A stretch of 64,000 nucleotides of DNA from Agapanthus africanus (lineage: Eukaryota > Streptophyta > Magnoliopsida > Asparagales > Amaryllidaceae), in the NCBI GenBank assembly GCA_030015575.1, contig CM057338.1, positions 778,733,864 to 778,797,863 of the forward strand, in the 5' to 3' direction. This document shows positions 21,574-33,616 of this stretch, piece after piece; position 1 is the first letter of the stretch, and each line of letters opens with the position of its first letter. The position numbers and the translations under genes are program-made. The notes under the pieces are model-generated. The model searched no databases. It had not been told where the DNA came from and worked only from the letters and a program-made list of their open reading frames with translations.

Positions 21574-23603
21574 TATTGGCTATAGTACCTTCAAGGCAAT
21601 TATCATAGTCGCGGACTTGTGATTATGATGATTGAGTGAGGACCTATACCGATAAAGCAGTCTTACTCAAGATGATAGTATGCTATCTGGTTTGTCTTTA
21701 TCATCATATACATATTGATAGAGCCCGTAGGATTCTTGCTTGACTGCCAGCATTGTGATGGCGATCACATATGTGGGAGCTGGGGGTCTATTTGCACATC
21801 CTTAAATATCCCTAGTCATGGGAGTATCGAGACCGGACATCGATACTCCAGTGTAAACTAGTGTATACCGATCGAGACCCCGACGAGGAGCAGTGGCCAG
21901 GTCTCACAAGCCATTGGTGTTAGTTTGTTCACCTAAGATAGTATACAGGTGCTCATTGGGTTATGAGTACACTGGACGGACTCGCCGGGAACCTGCTAGT
22001 TGGTATTATACCTATTGTCAGATAGCAGTTCCCAGGTGACATGTGTACAAGTTAGTCTGTCGACCTGAGATCATCATTTGTCTCGTGTAAGTTCCCACTG
22101 TGTTTTGATTACTACCCTACCATGGCACAAAGGAGCCGTGAAAACAGGTTTTAGTTGGGTACAGTCCCGAGCCACATGGAGGCAGTGATCGGATCGTCGG
22201 GGATTCGTCTCCCCCGGTATTAGGGGTTGATGTCGCATTGTGTACAGGTGGCCATCACCACAAATCCATAGCCATGGTAGACGAGGATTACCGATCCAGG
22301 ATCGATAATTTATCAGGAGGTGGTGGGTTACATGCCGACACTAAATATCGTGTTGTTAGGGGTCTGACTTTGTCCACCCCCTAGACTCGATATGCGATAC
22401 TCTTAGACAAACAGACCGGACTGTACGGATATTGTCACTGTCAGGCTCAGTAGGGGTTCTACATGAGTTTGCTCGTCAGCCTCCCTTTCTCTTAATACCT
22501 GGGTAGCCGTTACGTACAGCTAGTGTCGTTGACGTGCTTGTGGTTAAACCCACTGCCAGCGTATTGACGAGTCTTTAGAGTCCCACACAGAGGGTTTTCA
22601 CGGTTCAGGAAATATAGTGTACATGGCGTATGTTGGTACATACAGGTGTCCGATTAAATATGTGCATGCTGCGCAGACTTTATTCGGGCGGTTGATAATA
22701 CTAGCGGCTTAGGACTAAGCCAGATTATTAAATCGGGTTTTGATTTAATAATTAATATATGTATTTGTATATACATATTCTAGTATTACTGTTCACTATT
22801 CATTTTCTCTCTTGGCTATTCGTATTTTTATACGAATACGCGTATATATATTTCGATCCATGTACCGGGAAGTATTCCGTATTTTATACGGAATAGCTTC
22901 TAGAAGGTGGCCACCTCATTTGTATGATTTTCCATTTTTGGAAAATTCATTTTGACTCACAAATGAGGTGGAGGTGTGAGGTGGCATGTGCATAGTATTG
23001 AGCATGGTTTTGAGCATGGTTCAAAGTATGGTTTGCATTGTTTATTGCAATAATTGGAATTGGAAATGATATCTTTTTGGGTGGGAATGAGAGGGGGCAG
23101 TACACTTCCAAGAAAAAAGAGGACCATTTCATTTTATATAACACACTCACTCTCATTCACACAAAAAGGAGTTAGTCATTTTTCTTGCTCATGCCAAGAT
23201 TTCCTCACCTCCTCATTCAACTTCTATGCTTTCTCATTAAGCAAAAAGAAAAGAGAGAAAATTATAGCGACACTTCCATACACCTCGACTCTCCATCGCT
23301 AGCGACTTTGGAGCGTCGGTTACTTCGTTCGACGAGGTTGGAGCTTGCGCCGTTTCCTTCGGGTGGATCATCGGAGATGGAGGAAGACCGGCAACCAAAC
23401 TTCATCAAAGTACCTCTAGGAGCTTGGAATGAAGACCGAAGGACTCGGATCAACTCGGTATAACAATTCTAACTCTTAGTTAGCATGCAAGTTTAGGGTT
23501 TAAGGTCGATCCGTAAATCGGGTAGCGGTAGCGCCGGTTTAGAAAATTTTTGTTCCGCATTTTGGCCGCGTTTCGATGGCTGGGGCGCTGCCGGAACCCT
23601 TCA
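21574..23603 (+). repeat. 5' LTR of copia element F
   Basis: 2030 bp. The first dinucleotide is TA here but TG in the 3' LTR, so the terminus has mutated. A TATA box lies at 23135-23141. It ends CCCTTCA before the PBS. Confidence 0.9.
23135..23141 (+). promoter_or_regulatory. TATA box of F LTR
   Basis: TATATAA in the context ATTTTATATAACACACTCAC, conserved at 30879-30885 in the 3' LTR. A GA-rich, then CT-rich region lies around it. Confidence 0.6.
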
Positions 23604-23616
23604 TGGTATCAGATCC
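23604..23616 (+). other. Primer binding site, initiator tRNA-Met (F)
   Basis: TGGTATCAGATCC, one mismatch from the standard TGGTATCAGAGCC, directly after the 5' LTR. Confidence 0.85.
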
Positions 23617-24803
23617 ACCCTTTAAACCCCTTACTAGCTTGTTTAAATGTGCTTGAATGATCGATCGACGGAAATTTCCGAAATCACGATTCCATTTTCA
23701 CAGCTGTTATCGATTTTCAAAAGTGGTCAAAAAATTATTTCAGGCATCTTAAAAATCCGTGCAGGCGATTTTATGGGTACAAAAAAATTTTAGGCTCGTG
23801 ATTCCCCAACAGTGCCGCAGATCTGCCACACTTAGCCCCTATTGTCGGTGGTTCCGCGGCGGTGGCGGGCGTCCAAATTTTTTCTGTAGCTCATTTACGT
23901 GGAATTGTGATTTTTGTGATATTATGTTTTGGCCCAGGTTTCAGTGAAGTGTTGTTTTGCTATTGGGGCCAATTTGGAACTTAGTCGATCGATATTTTAA
24001 GTGTGCGTTTAACAGTACATACATTTCTATCTGCGACCGTGAATGTCACTTGATCGGTAAACTCGTCTAATTGCTATATGTCATTTAGACGGGTTTGCGA
24101 ACGTGACATTCATGTTGATGTTCTGTGTTGTGCTTTGATGTTGGTTGGATTGTCGTGGTGGATAGCAATGGTGCAATGATAGTACGGTTGTTTTCATTTG
24201 TACATTTGATATTGCAGGGCGAGCGTCCGACATGTGGACTGCCGTCACTTCCAGTTTGTATATTATTCTTTTGGGGAACGACCGGGCTGAGGTCGATGTC
24301 ATACTTGTATATTATTTTATTTTCTGTAATAGGATTACCCTGAGGTGGAGTGCATGAATAGCCGGGTTCTAGAGGGCAACTGGTCCGCATCACATAGCAT
24401 TGAGACGGAAGGGACCTTACTCTAGAATTGGCGGGCTATTCGCCGCACTCGTAGGGGGTATAGGTTGACCCAGGAAGGGTGCTCAAGTTACCGGATTCCG
24501 AGAAGTGCCGGGTGGCCAATTCACATTGTTCAAGGGGGATGCCTCACTTCTGGTTTTGGCGGGTAACTTGCCGCGCTCGTAGGGGTCTAGGTTTCATTGC
24601 ACATGCTATCCACACGACAGGGAACATCGGGTCTCACTTGCAGCTCAAGTGAAACTAGGGGCTCCAGATTATCCACCATTCTGTGTTGCTTCTGTCTGTG
24701 ATGTTGCTTTATATCATGCCTGGGACGATTGTTATATATATTTTTATATATTAGTAGATGTTGTATATGTTTTGCACCCGCGCTAGTCCAGCCCCCGCTC
24801 TGT

Positions 24804-24824
24804 CGTTAGTTAAGTAACCTAACG
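24804..24824 (+). other. CGTTAG/CTAACG leader hairpin (F)
   Basis: Six-pair stem 24804-24809 with 24819-24824 around a 9-nt loop TTAAGTAAC. Counterparts: C 56110-56130 and D 62881-62903 (seven pairs). Confidence 0.6.
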
Positions 24825-25003
24825 GGTGATGACGGGCCCAGTGGCGAATGCGGATGGCATATATGTACATTTTATTTTTGTTCTTTTCTGGTGTGATTAA
24901 TTGATGGGACTGCATAGATTCTTGTCAATGCAAAGATAAAACAAACCTATATATGATGTTGTTGGAACCATGTTTTTAAAAAACTGACATTACAGACGCA
25001 CAC

Positions 25004-25248
25004 TTTTGCTTTGCATCGTGGTATTCATTTTGGAATATCCTGCACCTCATTCGACGAGGCAAGGGCCGAGATCCCTTCATCGGGAGTGACCCCTTGGGTA
25101 AAAGTTTGCGTCAACGTAATAACTTTACTATAGTCAATTATTTTTGCTTTGCAACGAGGTATTCAGTTTGGGATATCCTGCACCCCATTTGACGGGGAAA
25201 GAGCCGAGATCCCTTCACCGGGAGTGACCTCTTTAGCAAAAGTTTTCG
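25004..25248 (+). repeat. Twin leader direct repeat, element F
   Basis: Two units (about 25004-25108 and 25145-25248) with the cores ATATCCTGCACC and GATCCCTTCA or GATCCCTTCACC, corresponding to the twin units in A, B, C, D and G. Confidence 0.75.
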
Positions 25249-25349
25249 CCACTATATATTTATAAAACCACTTGGATTCCTTCAACGATATCAAGTTCAT
25301 TACGTTAAAGGTTTTTCGCCAAAAAACAGTCGTATCCCTCCGTCATTTC

Positions 25350-25590
25350 GGATAAATAGTGCATAGTATTCGTGCGGTATTTGTTGGCCAAAGTCAAGGC
25401 ATCGTGTGCGGCAGCTGTGTATTGCTTTTCCGTTGCATGGATATGCATTGGATTAGGACAGTCGTACCACTTTGTTGGCCATAGTCAAGGGTGTGTATGG
25501 GTGGGTCTAAATCAATCAGGACAATGACGGGTAGAACTTGACTTGCGGGTTATGATTTGTTAGCCAAAGTCAAGGTCATAAACCGCTTGG
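25350..25590 (+). other. Three-hairpin leader RNA domain, element F
   Basis: Cores at 25384-25397, 25475-25488 and 25560-25573: TTGGC or TTAGC, loops CAAA, CATA, CAAA, then GTCAA. Spacings are 91 and 85 nt. The third hairpin has an 11-pair outer stem (GCGGGTTATGA with TCATAAACCGC) with one mismatch. The slight loop differences fit decay after insertion. Confidence 0.65.
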
Positions 25591-26012
25591 GGTAAAAATC
25601 ATATCGGGAGTTTCAAACATACAGGAAACTTGCCAGGCTTGCGCATACCTTCTGGAGTGTGGTGACTTGAGTGGCTTCCATCAAGTTATCATGCGATGAT
25701 AGTTGGATCCCGATTCCCACTGATGAGTAGGATTACTCCTCGGATAATTCCGACTAATTCTCCTTTTGGGTTTTGAGGAGAATTCGAAGAAACAGTACGA
25801 GCCATCCAGATTAGATAAAATGATTAACCATTCCGATCTAGGTTAGAGTGCACGCTGAGTGTTTCTTTTCTCTCTCTCTGGCTGCGACTATGACCCGACC
25901 TTTGACTAAAGCTCATGAAACTAAGTTAACCGAATCTTCTTAAAACACTTTGACTTTTGGAATGTCACGGCGTCGCATACAACATTGTCACTTCTATATC
26001 ACCTTTACATTT

Positions 26013-26737
26013 CTCCAGAACACCTCGTATCACTACAAACATCCACTTCCATTGGATAAATCCATCGTATAGTTACATACGAACTCGAAGGATCTGATTC
26101 GAGGATGGATTCTGGTTCTGGAGAGATTGAATAGGATTATTCGGTTGTCCTTTCTCTTTACCTTCTCTCAGGTTGTGAGGGTTCCTAGGATTAGGAGAGG
26201 GTACACCTATTGAGCTTATTGGATAGTCTTCCTCCAGACCATAGGCAAGTGCCGAACGGTAGGGAAAGAAGAAAACCAACAAGCTTAACTGTGGTGTACA
26301 GAAGGTAATAAGTAAAGACATATAAAGGGATTAGAATAATGGCAAAGGAAATTGCGATCACCATCATTTACGATAAAAACAGTGTATACCCCTGCCACTC
26401 CTACATCCACTTTGCTTTACTCTAGAACACTCCGTATCACTATGGATATCCACTTCCATTGGATAAATCCATCGTATAGTTACATACGAACTCGAAGGAA
26501 CTTTTTCGAGGATGGATTTTGGTTCTAGAGAGATTGAATAAGATTATTCGGTTGTCTTTTCTCTTTACCTTCTCTCAGGTTTCGAGGGCTCCTAGGATTA
26601 GGAGAGTACACCTATTACGCTTATTGCATAGTCTTCTTCCAAACCTTAGGCTGGTGCCAAAAGCTAGGGAATGAAGAAAACCAATTAGCGTAAAAGAGAT
26701 GTACAGAAGGTAATAAGTAAAGGCATAATAAAGGGAT
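26013..26737 (+). repeat. Tandem duplication of about 320 bp in F
   Basis: Units at about 26013-26333 and 26420-26737, offset by 407 bp, share long blocks such as CCACTTCCATTGGATAAATC and GTACAGAAGGTAATAAGTAA. G has the same pair in minus orientation (6540-6893 and 18780-19150), so the duplication predates the F-G split. No frame or known domain; role unknown. Confidence 0.75.
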
Positions 26738-27459
26738 TGCAGAGAGGGCTGGCAAGTATATGGTTACTGTCGTGAATCAGGATAGTGGAAGAGGCGTTAG
26801 TAGGAATACCAGTTAACCCCTTTTGAAGCATTTTCATGTTTCATTTTCACTGTGCGATGTTAATTGAAAAATTGTTTTCCCAATTGGAATCTAACTCCAG
26901 GGTATGTATTTACCAGATCAGTTTCTCACATCTGCATGTTATTACGGATGGTGAGTGGGAGTAAGATATTAGGAATTGAGTGATTAGATCCTCATTATAT
27001 CGAAATTCGTTGTAATTGGTGATATTTGAGGAAATCATCTGGATTTTGCCGGATGGTAAATATTTGGTTTTGAATATCCGTTGTTATGCACCAATTTCAA
27101 ACTGATATATCTGTACATTTATTTTATAAAGTGAGATATAACTTTTTGATATTGTGTCTATGACATTTACCTATATCAGTTGGTGATTAGGTAAGGTGCA
27201 TTCAACAATGGTGCAATTCTTCTTAACCATAGTACAGTTTTTCAACCTACGACGCACAGGGTTTGAGTTATTGAACTCGGTGGACTTGTACAAAGTATTG
27301 TATGTTGTCCAGTGTCGATTATGACAATGGGGTTAATACTCGTACTATATTCTGTTTACTTGTGACTTCTCCAGTTCTGGACAAGTATTTCGTTGAAAAG
27401 CATGGTCCAGATTTTGAGAAGTTATAGGTATAAGAATAAAGTAGAGAACCATTTATTAG

Positions 27460-29230
27460 AAGAATCAGAATTCTTCGAAGTATTCGAAGATGTAGATACT
27501 TGTGTTTGATATTCCGTTGATAGTAATGGTTTTAAGAACTTGCTTCTCTTTCAGGTTACTCATATATGGATGCATTCCTAGATGAGTAATGCTGATTGTC
27601 CTCTTTCCATTTGGTTGATATGCACTGGAGACGGCTGCATTATTTTGAATCTGGTTCAAATTAGATTAGTGCTTTTGTTTCTATATTAGATATATATAGA
27701 ATCAATTTATATCCTAACGATGTTAAGGTATAGGGAGTTGTCTGGCTGATGCTTAAAACCAGAATCCGGATAAACTCAAGGCACGTTTCAGTAATGGCTG
27801 TTTGTGGGTTATCCCGGCCTTTGACGAGGGTTAACTTTCTACAATCAGGAAGATCAATATTTATATTGTTCTTGACTCGCAACAGTTTTAATAAAATGGA
27901 TTTTTTTAGAAAACAGAAGTGGGAGTATGGTAGAACTGGAAGTTATTCCAGAACCACAAACGATTACTTGAAATTTAATAAAACCTAAGGATTAAGTTGG
28001 ATTTGATGTTTCATTAGCCACTCCGCAGATTTGGTGGGTAACCTCAGGCACCCGAGAGGTACTTCGGTCTTCTCAGTGACGGTGACAGAGAGGTTCTTGT
28101 TTATCCAGACGTGCCATTGCTGCTGTTCTAGACTATAAGACCCAGCAGGAGGATGAGCATAATATCATTCTAAACTAGCTTTAGAAGTGCACGTGTATAT
28201 GACTCTGCCAGAGGGTTATTGTAGTCAGTGGGAGCAGCGGAAGCATAGTAGGAAAGTAGCTTTTGTCTATTTATAGACTAAAGCAGGTATAGCGGAAATA
28301 GACCATCTATTTTTTGATTTGACAGTCATAGGTTTTGACTTCATCAGAATAGGAGATGGATCTGGTAAGAAGGTAGTAAAGAGTGATGTCCAGGTATTAG
28401 GATGACATGCACTTGATGGGAAGAGATATTCTTATACTACGATCGGTTACACTGTGGTTGTCACACAGTTGTTTCTCCACACAGGATATGGATGTAATAT
28501 CAGGGTTTATGGTTACTAGATCTATGGTTTTGGATCTAGATTTTGGAAGTATCCTAATCTGGGTACTTTGACATTAAATGGAGGACTCCTGGAATGGTGG
28601 TGAACTTGCAGGTGATGGAGTCAACCTCTCTAATGGTGTCTTACAAACTAAAGGGTAGAGGGATCTACATGATTAACATATCACTTGCTTAGGCAATTTA
28701 GTTAATCATGAAATGTCAAGTACTACACCAGATGTTGTTTTTGCACTAGCTGCAATAAGCAGATATATCAATCCAATCGTGGAGAAACATTGGGAAGCAG
28801 TTTATGAACATAAATGAATGTTCTAGGGATATGGTAACGGCAACCTACTTCAGGAGACGGTTATCATTTCAATTTTCCCAGGTGACCTGGATGACAGAGT
28901 GACTGTCAGAGTTTTAGTTTTCCCTCTTTTGAGGGACAGTTTGTTGGACAGGTGGTCCAAGTGAATACTGAGGGAAGGCATGGCGCATGATACTGATTGA
29001 ATTCAGTGGACTATACAGTCTTGGAGGTTTGCTGGATTTGGAGTTCATTTGTGAACTGGGTCCCATCAGATATCCAGACAAATTCTAAGACAGGTATTGG
29101 TCATTTCGGGAGATAGTTTTCTCCACGAAGTTGAGATACAGAGAGATGCAGAAAGAAACATTGGAGCAGATCCACTCACTGAGGCTATTTCTCGAACGCA
29201 ATCATTTTCGCAAACGGGCTTTGCGAAACT
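27460..29230 (+). pseudogene. Degenerate copia pol (integrase, RT, RNase H) of F
   Basis: Collinear with the C pol but full of stops and indels. Integrase segments appear near 27610-27660 (ALETA-like) and 27710-27790, the integrase-RT linker at about 28020-28070, an RT fragment around 28195-28240 (YMTLPEGY-like), YGLKQA-like sequence near 28265, RT/RNase H pieces near 28740-28800 (PDVVFAL, SRYINP) and the C-terminal ADPLTEA near 29170. A piece of RT appears deleted. No functional product is possible. Confidence 0.75.
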
Positions 29231-29306
29231 GATTAGTAGAGAAGTTGGGTGTTTGGTATCACACGGGCTGTGAGTATGCGACATCGCAATAATTGGCCTT
29301 ATGTGC

Positions 29307-29317
29307 AAGTGGGAGAT
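29307..29317 (+). other. Polypurine tract of F
   Basis: AAGTGGGAGAT directly before the 3' LTR (TGTTGG); the same tract precedes the LTRs of H and C. Confidence 0.85.
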
Positions 29318-31347
29318 TGTTGGCTCTAGTGCCCTCAAGGCAATTATCATAGTCGTGGACTTGAGATTATGATGATTGAGTGAGTACCTATACCGATAAA
29401 GCAGTCTTACTCAAGATGATAGTATGCTATCTGGTTTGTCTTTATCATCATATACATGTTGATAGAGCCCGTAGGATTCTTGCTTGACTTCCAGCATTGT
29501 GATGGCGATCACATACGTGGGAGCTGGGGGTCTATAAGCACATCCTTAAATGTCCCTAGTCGTGGGAGCATCGAGACCGGGCATCGATACTCCAGTGTAG
29601 ACTTGTGTATACTGAGCGAGACGCCGATGAGGGCCGGTGGCCATGTCTCACAAGCCATTAGTGTTAGTTTGTTCACCTAAGATAGTATACAGGTGCTCAT
29701 TGGGTTATGAGTATACCGGACGGACTCGGCGGGAACCAGCTAGTTGGTATTATACGTATAGTCAGATAGCAGTTCCCAGGTGACATGTGTAAAGGTTAGT
29801 CTGTCGACCTGAGATCATCATTTGTCTCGTGTGAGTTCCCACTGTGCTTTGATTACTACCCTACCACGGCTCAAAGGAGTCGTGCAAACAGGTTTTAGTT
29901 GGGTACAGTCCCGAGCCACATGGAGGCAGTGATCGGATCGTCGGGGATTCGTCTCCCCCGGTATTGGGGGTTGATGTCGTATTGTGTACGGGTGGCCATC
30001 ACCACAAATCCATAGCCATGGAAGACGAGGATTACCGATCCAGGATCGATAGTTTCTCAGGAGGTGATGGGTTGCATGCCGACACTAAATATCGCGTTGT
30101 TAGGAGTCTGACTTTATCCACCCCCTAGACTCGATATGCGATACTCTTAGACGAATAGACCGGACTGTACGGATATTGTCACTGTCAGGCTCAGTAGGGG
30201 TTCTGCATGAGTTTGCTCGTCGGCCTCCCTTTCGCTCAATACCTGGGTAGCCGTTACGTACAGCTAGTGCCGCTGACGTGCTTGTGGTTAAACCCACTGC
30301 CAGCGTATTGATGAGTCTTTAGAGTCCCACATAGAGGGTTTTCACGGTTCAGGCAATATGGTGTACATGGAGTATGTTGGTACATACTGGTGTCCGATTA
30401 AATATGTGCATGCTGCGCAGACTTTAATCAGGCGGTTGATAATACTAGCGGCTTTGGATTAAGCCGGATTATTAAATCGGGTTTTGATTTAATAATTAAT
30501 ATATGTATTTGTATATACGTATTCTAGTATTATTGTTCACTATTCATTTTCTCTCTTGGCTATTCGTATTTTTGTACGAATACGGGTATATGTATTTCGA
30601 TACATATACCGGGAAGTATTCCGTATTTTATACAGAATAGCCTCTAGAAGGTGGCCACCTCATTTGTATGATTTTCCATTTTTGGAAAATTCATTTTGAC
30701 TCACAAATGAGGTGGGGGTATGAGGTGGCATGTGCATATTATTGAGCATGGTTTTGAGCATGGTTCAAAGTATGGTTTGCATTGTTTATTGCAATAATTG
30801 GAATTGGAAATGATATCTTTTTAAGTGGGAATGAGAGGGGGCCGGCCACTTCCAAGAAAAAAGATGACCATTTCATTTTATATAACACACTCACTCTCAT
30901 TCACACAAAAAGGAGTTAGTCATTTTTCTTGCTCATGCCAAGATTTCCTCACCTCCTCATTCATCTTCTATGCTTGCTCATTAAGAAAAAAGAAAAGAGA
31001 GAAAATTATAGCGACACTTCCATACACCTCGACTCTCCATCGCTAGCGACTTTGGAGCGTCGGTTACCTCGTTCGACGAGGTTGGAGCTTGCGCCGTTTC
31101 CCTCGGGTGGATCATCGGAAATGGAGGAAGACCGGCAACCAAACTTCGTCAAAGTACCATTCGGAGCTTGGAAAGAAGACCGAAGGACTCGGATCAACTC
31201 GGTATAACATTTCTAACTCTTAGTTAGCATGCTAGTTTAGGGTTTAAGGTCGATCCGTAAATTGGGTAGCGGTAGAGCCGGTTTAGAAAATTTTTGTTCC
31301 GCATTTTGGCCGTGTTTCGATGGCCAGGGCACTGCCGGAACCCTTCA
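29318..31347 (+). repeat. 3' LTR of copia element F
   Basis: 2030 bp, TGTTGG to CCCTTCA, collinear with 21574-23603. Followed by TGCGC, the right TSD, and by G sequence. Confidence 0.92.
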
Positions 31348-32512
31348 TGCGCATGCCTGGAAAGTTTCACTTTCTTTAGAAACTTCTGATGTGATTTTTA
31401 CCCCTTTCTCTTATAACCTTGACTAAAGCCAACAAATCATAAGTCACATGTCAAGTTCTACCCGTCATTGTCCAGGTTAATTTGAACCTACCCGTACAAG
31501 CCCTTGACTAGGGCCAATAAGGCTGTATGACTGTCCCAAACCAACGCATCTATCTATAATACAGAAAAGTAACAAATAACTACCATACACTATGCCATGA
31601 CTAAGGCCAACAAACATAGCATGAATACTAAGTTTTACCCGTCTGAAATGACGGAGGGCTACGAATGGTTTTTGGCGAAAAACCTTTAACGTTATGAACT
31701 TGATATCGTTGAAGGAACCGTATAGTTTTTATAAAAATATAGTGGCGAAAACCTTTGCTAAAAAGTCACTCCCGGTGAAGGGATCTCGGCTCTTTCCCCG
31801 TAGAATGAGGTTGCAGGATATTCCAACTGAATACCACGATGCAAAGCAAAAAGTAATCGACTATAGTGAAGTTATTACCCTGATGCAAACTTCTATCCAA
31901 GGGGTCACTCCCGATGAAGGGATCTCATCCCTTGCCTCGTCGACTGAGGTGTTGGATATTCATAACCGAATACCACTGTGCAAAACAAAAGAAAACGTCC
32001 TTGCAATAACAGCTTTTTGAAAAATGTTCCAACAACATCAGAATAGGTTTGTTTAGCTTGCATTGATCCGAATCAATGCAGTCCCATCAATTAATCACAC
32101 TACAAAAGAACGAAAATATGATGTACGTATATGCCATCCGCATTCGCCACTGGGTCCCGTCATCACCCGTTATGTTACTTAACTAACGACAGAGCGGGGA
32201 CTAGACTAGCACGGGTGTAAAACATATACAACATCTACTAGTATATATATCAATATATAATAATCGCTCAAGATGTGATAAATGCAACATCACAGAAAAG
32301 TAATAAGCATCACAGAACAATACAGATAATCTGGGAGCCCCGGATTTCCTTTGAGCCGCAACTGAAACCCGACGTTCCCTGGTCGTGTGGATAGCCTGTG
32401 CAATGAAATCCTAGACCCCTACGGGCGTGGCAAGTTACCCTCCAAAACCTGAAGCGAGGCAGCCCCCTACAACAAAGTGAATGGACCACCCAACACTTCA
32501 CGGAATCCGGTA
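31348..32512 (-). mobile_element. Host copia element G, piece 4 (leader)
   Basis: G's leader on the minus strand: the three-hairpin domain, twin repeat units at about 31758-31998, a CGTTAT/CTAACG hairpin (32168-32188) and the block matching F 24470-24660 reversed. Similarity to F ends abruptly after CCGGTAA near 32512, where plus-strand element H begins. G's PBS and 5' LTR are missing. Confidence 0.75.
31420..31645 (-). other. Three-hairpin leader RNA domain, element G
   Basis: Plus-strand cores 31429-31442, 31504-31517 and 31597-31610; sense loops TTTA, CCTA and CTTA. Outer stems CTTAT/ATAAG, AGCC/GGCT and CTATG/CATAG. The core of the third has one lost pair. Decayed relative to A, C and D. 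Confidence 0.6.
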
Positions 32513-33548
32513 ATGTTTTGATAAGACGGTCAAAGAATTTGGCTTTATCAAAAATCCAGATGAACCATGCATCTATAGTAGATTTGTAGCAAGAACTGCC
32601 GTATTCCTCGTTTTATACATGAATGATATTCTCTTAATAGGTAATGATATTCCTATGCTATAATCTGTCAAAGGGTTCTTGTCACACAGGTTCTCCATAA
32701 AAGACCTAGGTGATGCCTCTTACATTCTGGGGATCTGGATCTATCGTGACAGATCCAAGAGGATATTAGGACTTTCACAGTCCAGGTACATCGACACCAT
32801 ACTGAGAAGATTCAGTATGGAAGATTCCAAGCACGGTAATCTACCGTCTTGTCACGGGATCACCCTCTCCAAGGAGATGTCTCCCAAGACTGATTTGGAA
32901 AGGGATCGCATGTTTATTATACCCTACGCTTCTGCGGTAGGCTCTATAATGTATGTGATGTTGTGTACCAGACCAGATGTAGCTTATGCACTGAGTGTGG
33001 TAAGCCGGTATCAGTCAAACCCTGGGGAGAAGCACTGGATCGCGGTAAAGAACATTCTCAAGTACCTGAGAAGGACTAAGAAGATGTTCTTGGTGTATGG
33101 CGGAAAAGACCTTCAGATCGAGGCCTTTGCTGACTCCAGCTTCCAGAGTGACAAGGATGATTCCAAGTCCATGTCGGGTTATGTCTTTACCCTCAATGGA
33201 GGGGCGGTGTGTTGGAAGAGTTCCAAACAGGAAACCGTTGCTGACTCGACGATGGAAGCGGAATATATCGCTGCTGCAGATGCCGCAAAAGAAGCCGTCT
33301 GGATATGGAAGTTCTTGACAGAACTTCAGGTGGTTCCGTCCATTGTTGATCTAATACCTCTGTATTGCGACAACAACGGGTCTATAGCTTTAGCGAAGGA
33401 ACCCAGGTCCCATCAGAAGTCCAGACACATCTTGAGGCGGTATCACCTGATCAGGGAGATCGTGGGTCGCCAGGAGATCGAGGTTCGGAGAGTTACTACG
33501 GAAGATAACACTGCTGATCCACTCACGAAGGCCTTACCCCAGGCTTAG
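32513..33548 (+). pseudogene. Copia H: RT C-terminus and RNase H, 5'-truncated
   Basis: The frame begins in mid-RT (FDKTVKEFGF) and runs to a natural stop at 33548, interrupted by TAA at 32661-32663; from about 32679 it is open for 289 codons. The RT active site at 32616-32627 reads YMND instead of YVDD, losing one of the paired aspartates. RNase H is otherwise well kept: LGIWIYRDRSKRILGL, PYASAVGSIMY, CTRPDVAYAL, the SKQETVADSTMEAEYIAA block and the NTADPLTKAL end. Closely related to C pol. Confidence 0.88.
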
Positions 33549-33605
33549 TTCGAGCGGCTGATCAAGATGATAGGTCTTCGATACGCCAGTACATGGCCTT
33601 AGTGC

Positions 33606-33616
33606 AAGTGGGAGAT
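33606..33616 (+). other. Polypurine tract of H
   Basis: AAGTGGGAGAT, 57 bases after the RNase H stop and directly before the LTR. Confidence 0.85.

Larger units (their letters stand above)
23617..25889 (+). other. Non-coding leader of copia F
   Basis: No gag or other long frame. In order it holds a decayed GC-rich hairpin near 23815-23870, a block shared with D 62390-62660 (24360-24640), a CGTTAG/CTAACG hairpin (24804-24824), the twin repeat (25004-25248) and the three-hairpin domain (25350-25590). It ends in a CT tract before an ATG at 25890. Confidence 0.8.
21574..31347 (+). mobile_element. Complete but degenerate copia element F
   Basis: 9774 bp with two 2030-bp LTRs (21574-23603, 29318-31347), a tRNA-Met PBS, a non-coding leader, a decayed pol and a PPT. 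My hand count finds roughly 108 LTR differences, about 95% identity, so it is older than the Athila insertion. The TSD is TTCGC on the left and TGCGC on the right, one mismatch; the matching place in F itself reads TGCGC, so the left copy mutated. It sits in inverted orientation inside its relative G. Confidence 0.9.

Noticed and set aside
23185..23463. 92-codon frame shared by both F LTRs (also 30929-31207)
   Set aside because: It lies downstream of the TATA box in low-complexity, Lys/Ser-rich sequence; other LTRs of the family lack it. Conservation reflects LTR duplication.
25384..25573. Regularly spaced short repeats resembling a CRISPR array or tandem satellite
   Set aside because: Only three units, with conserved and distinct sequence between them and a eukaryotic retroelement context; the units pair as hairpins.
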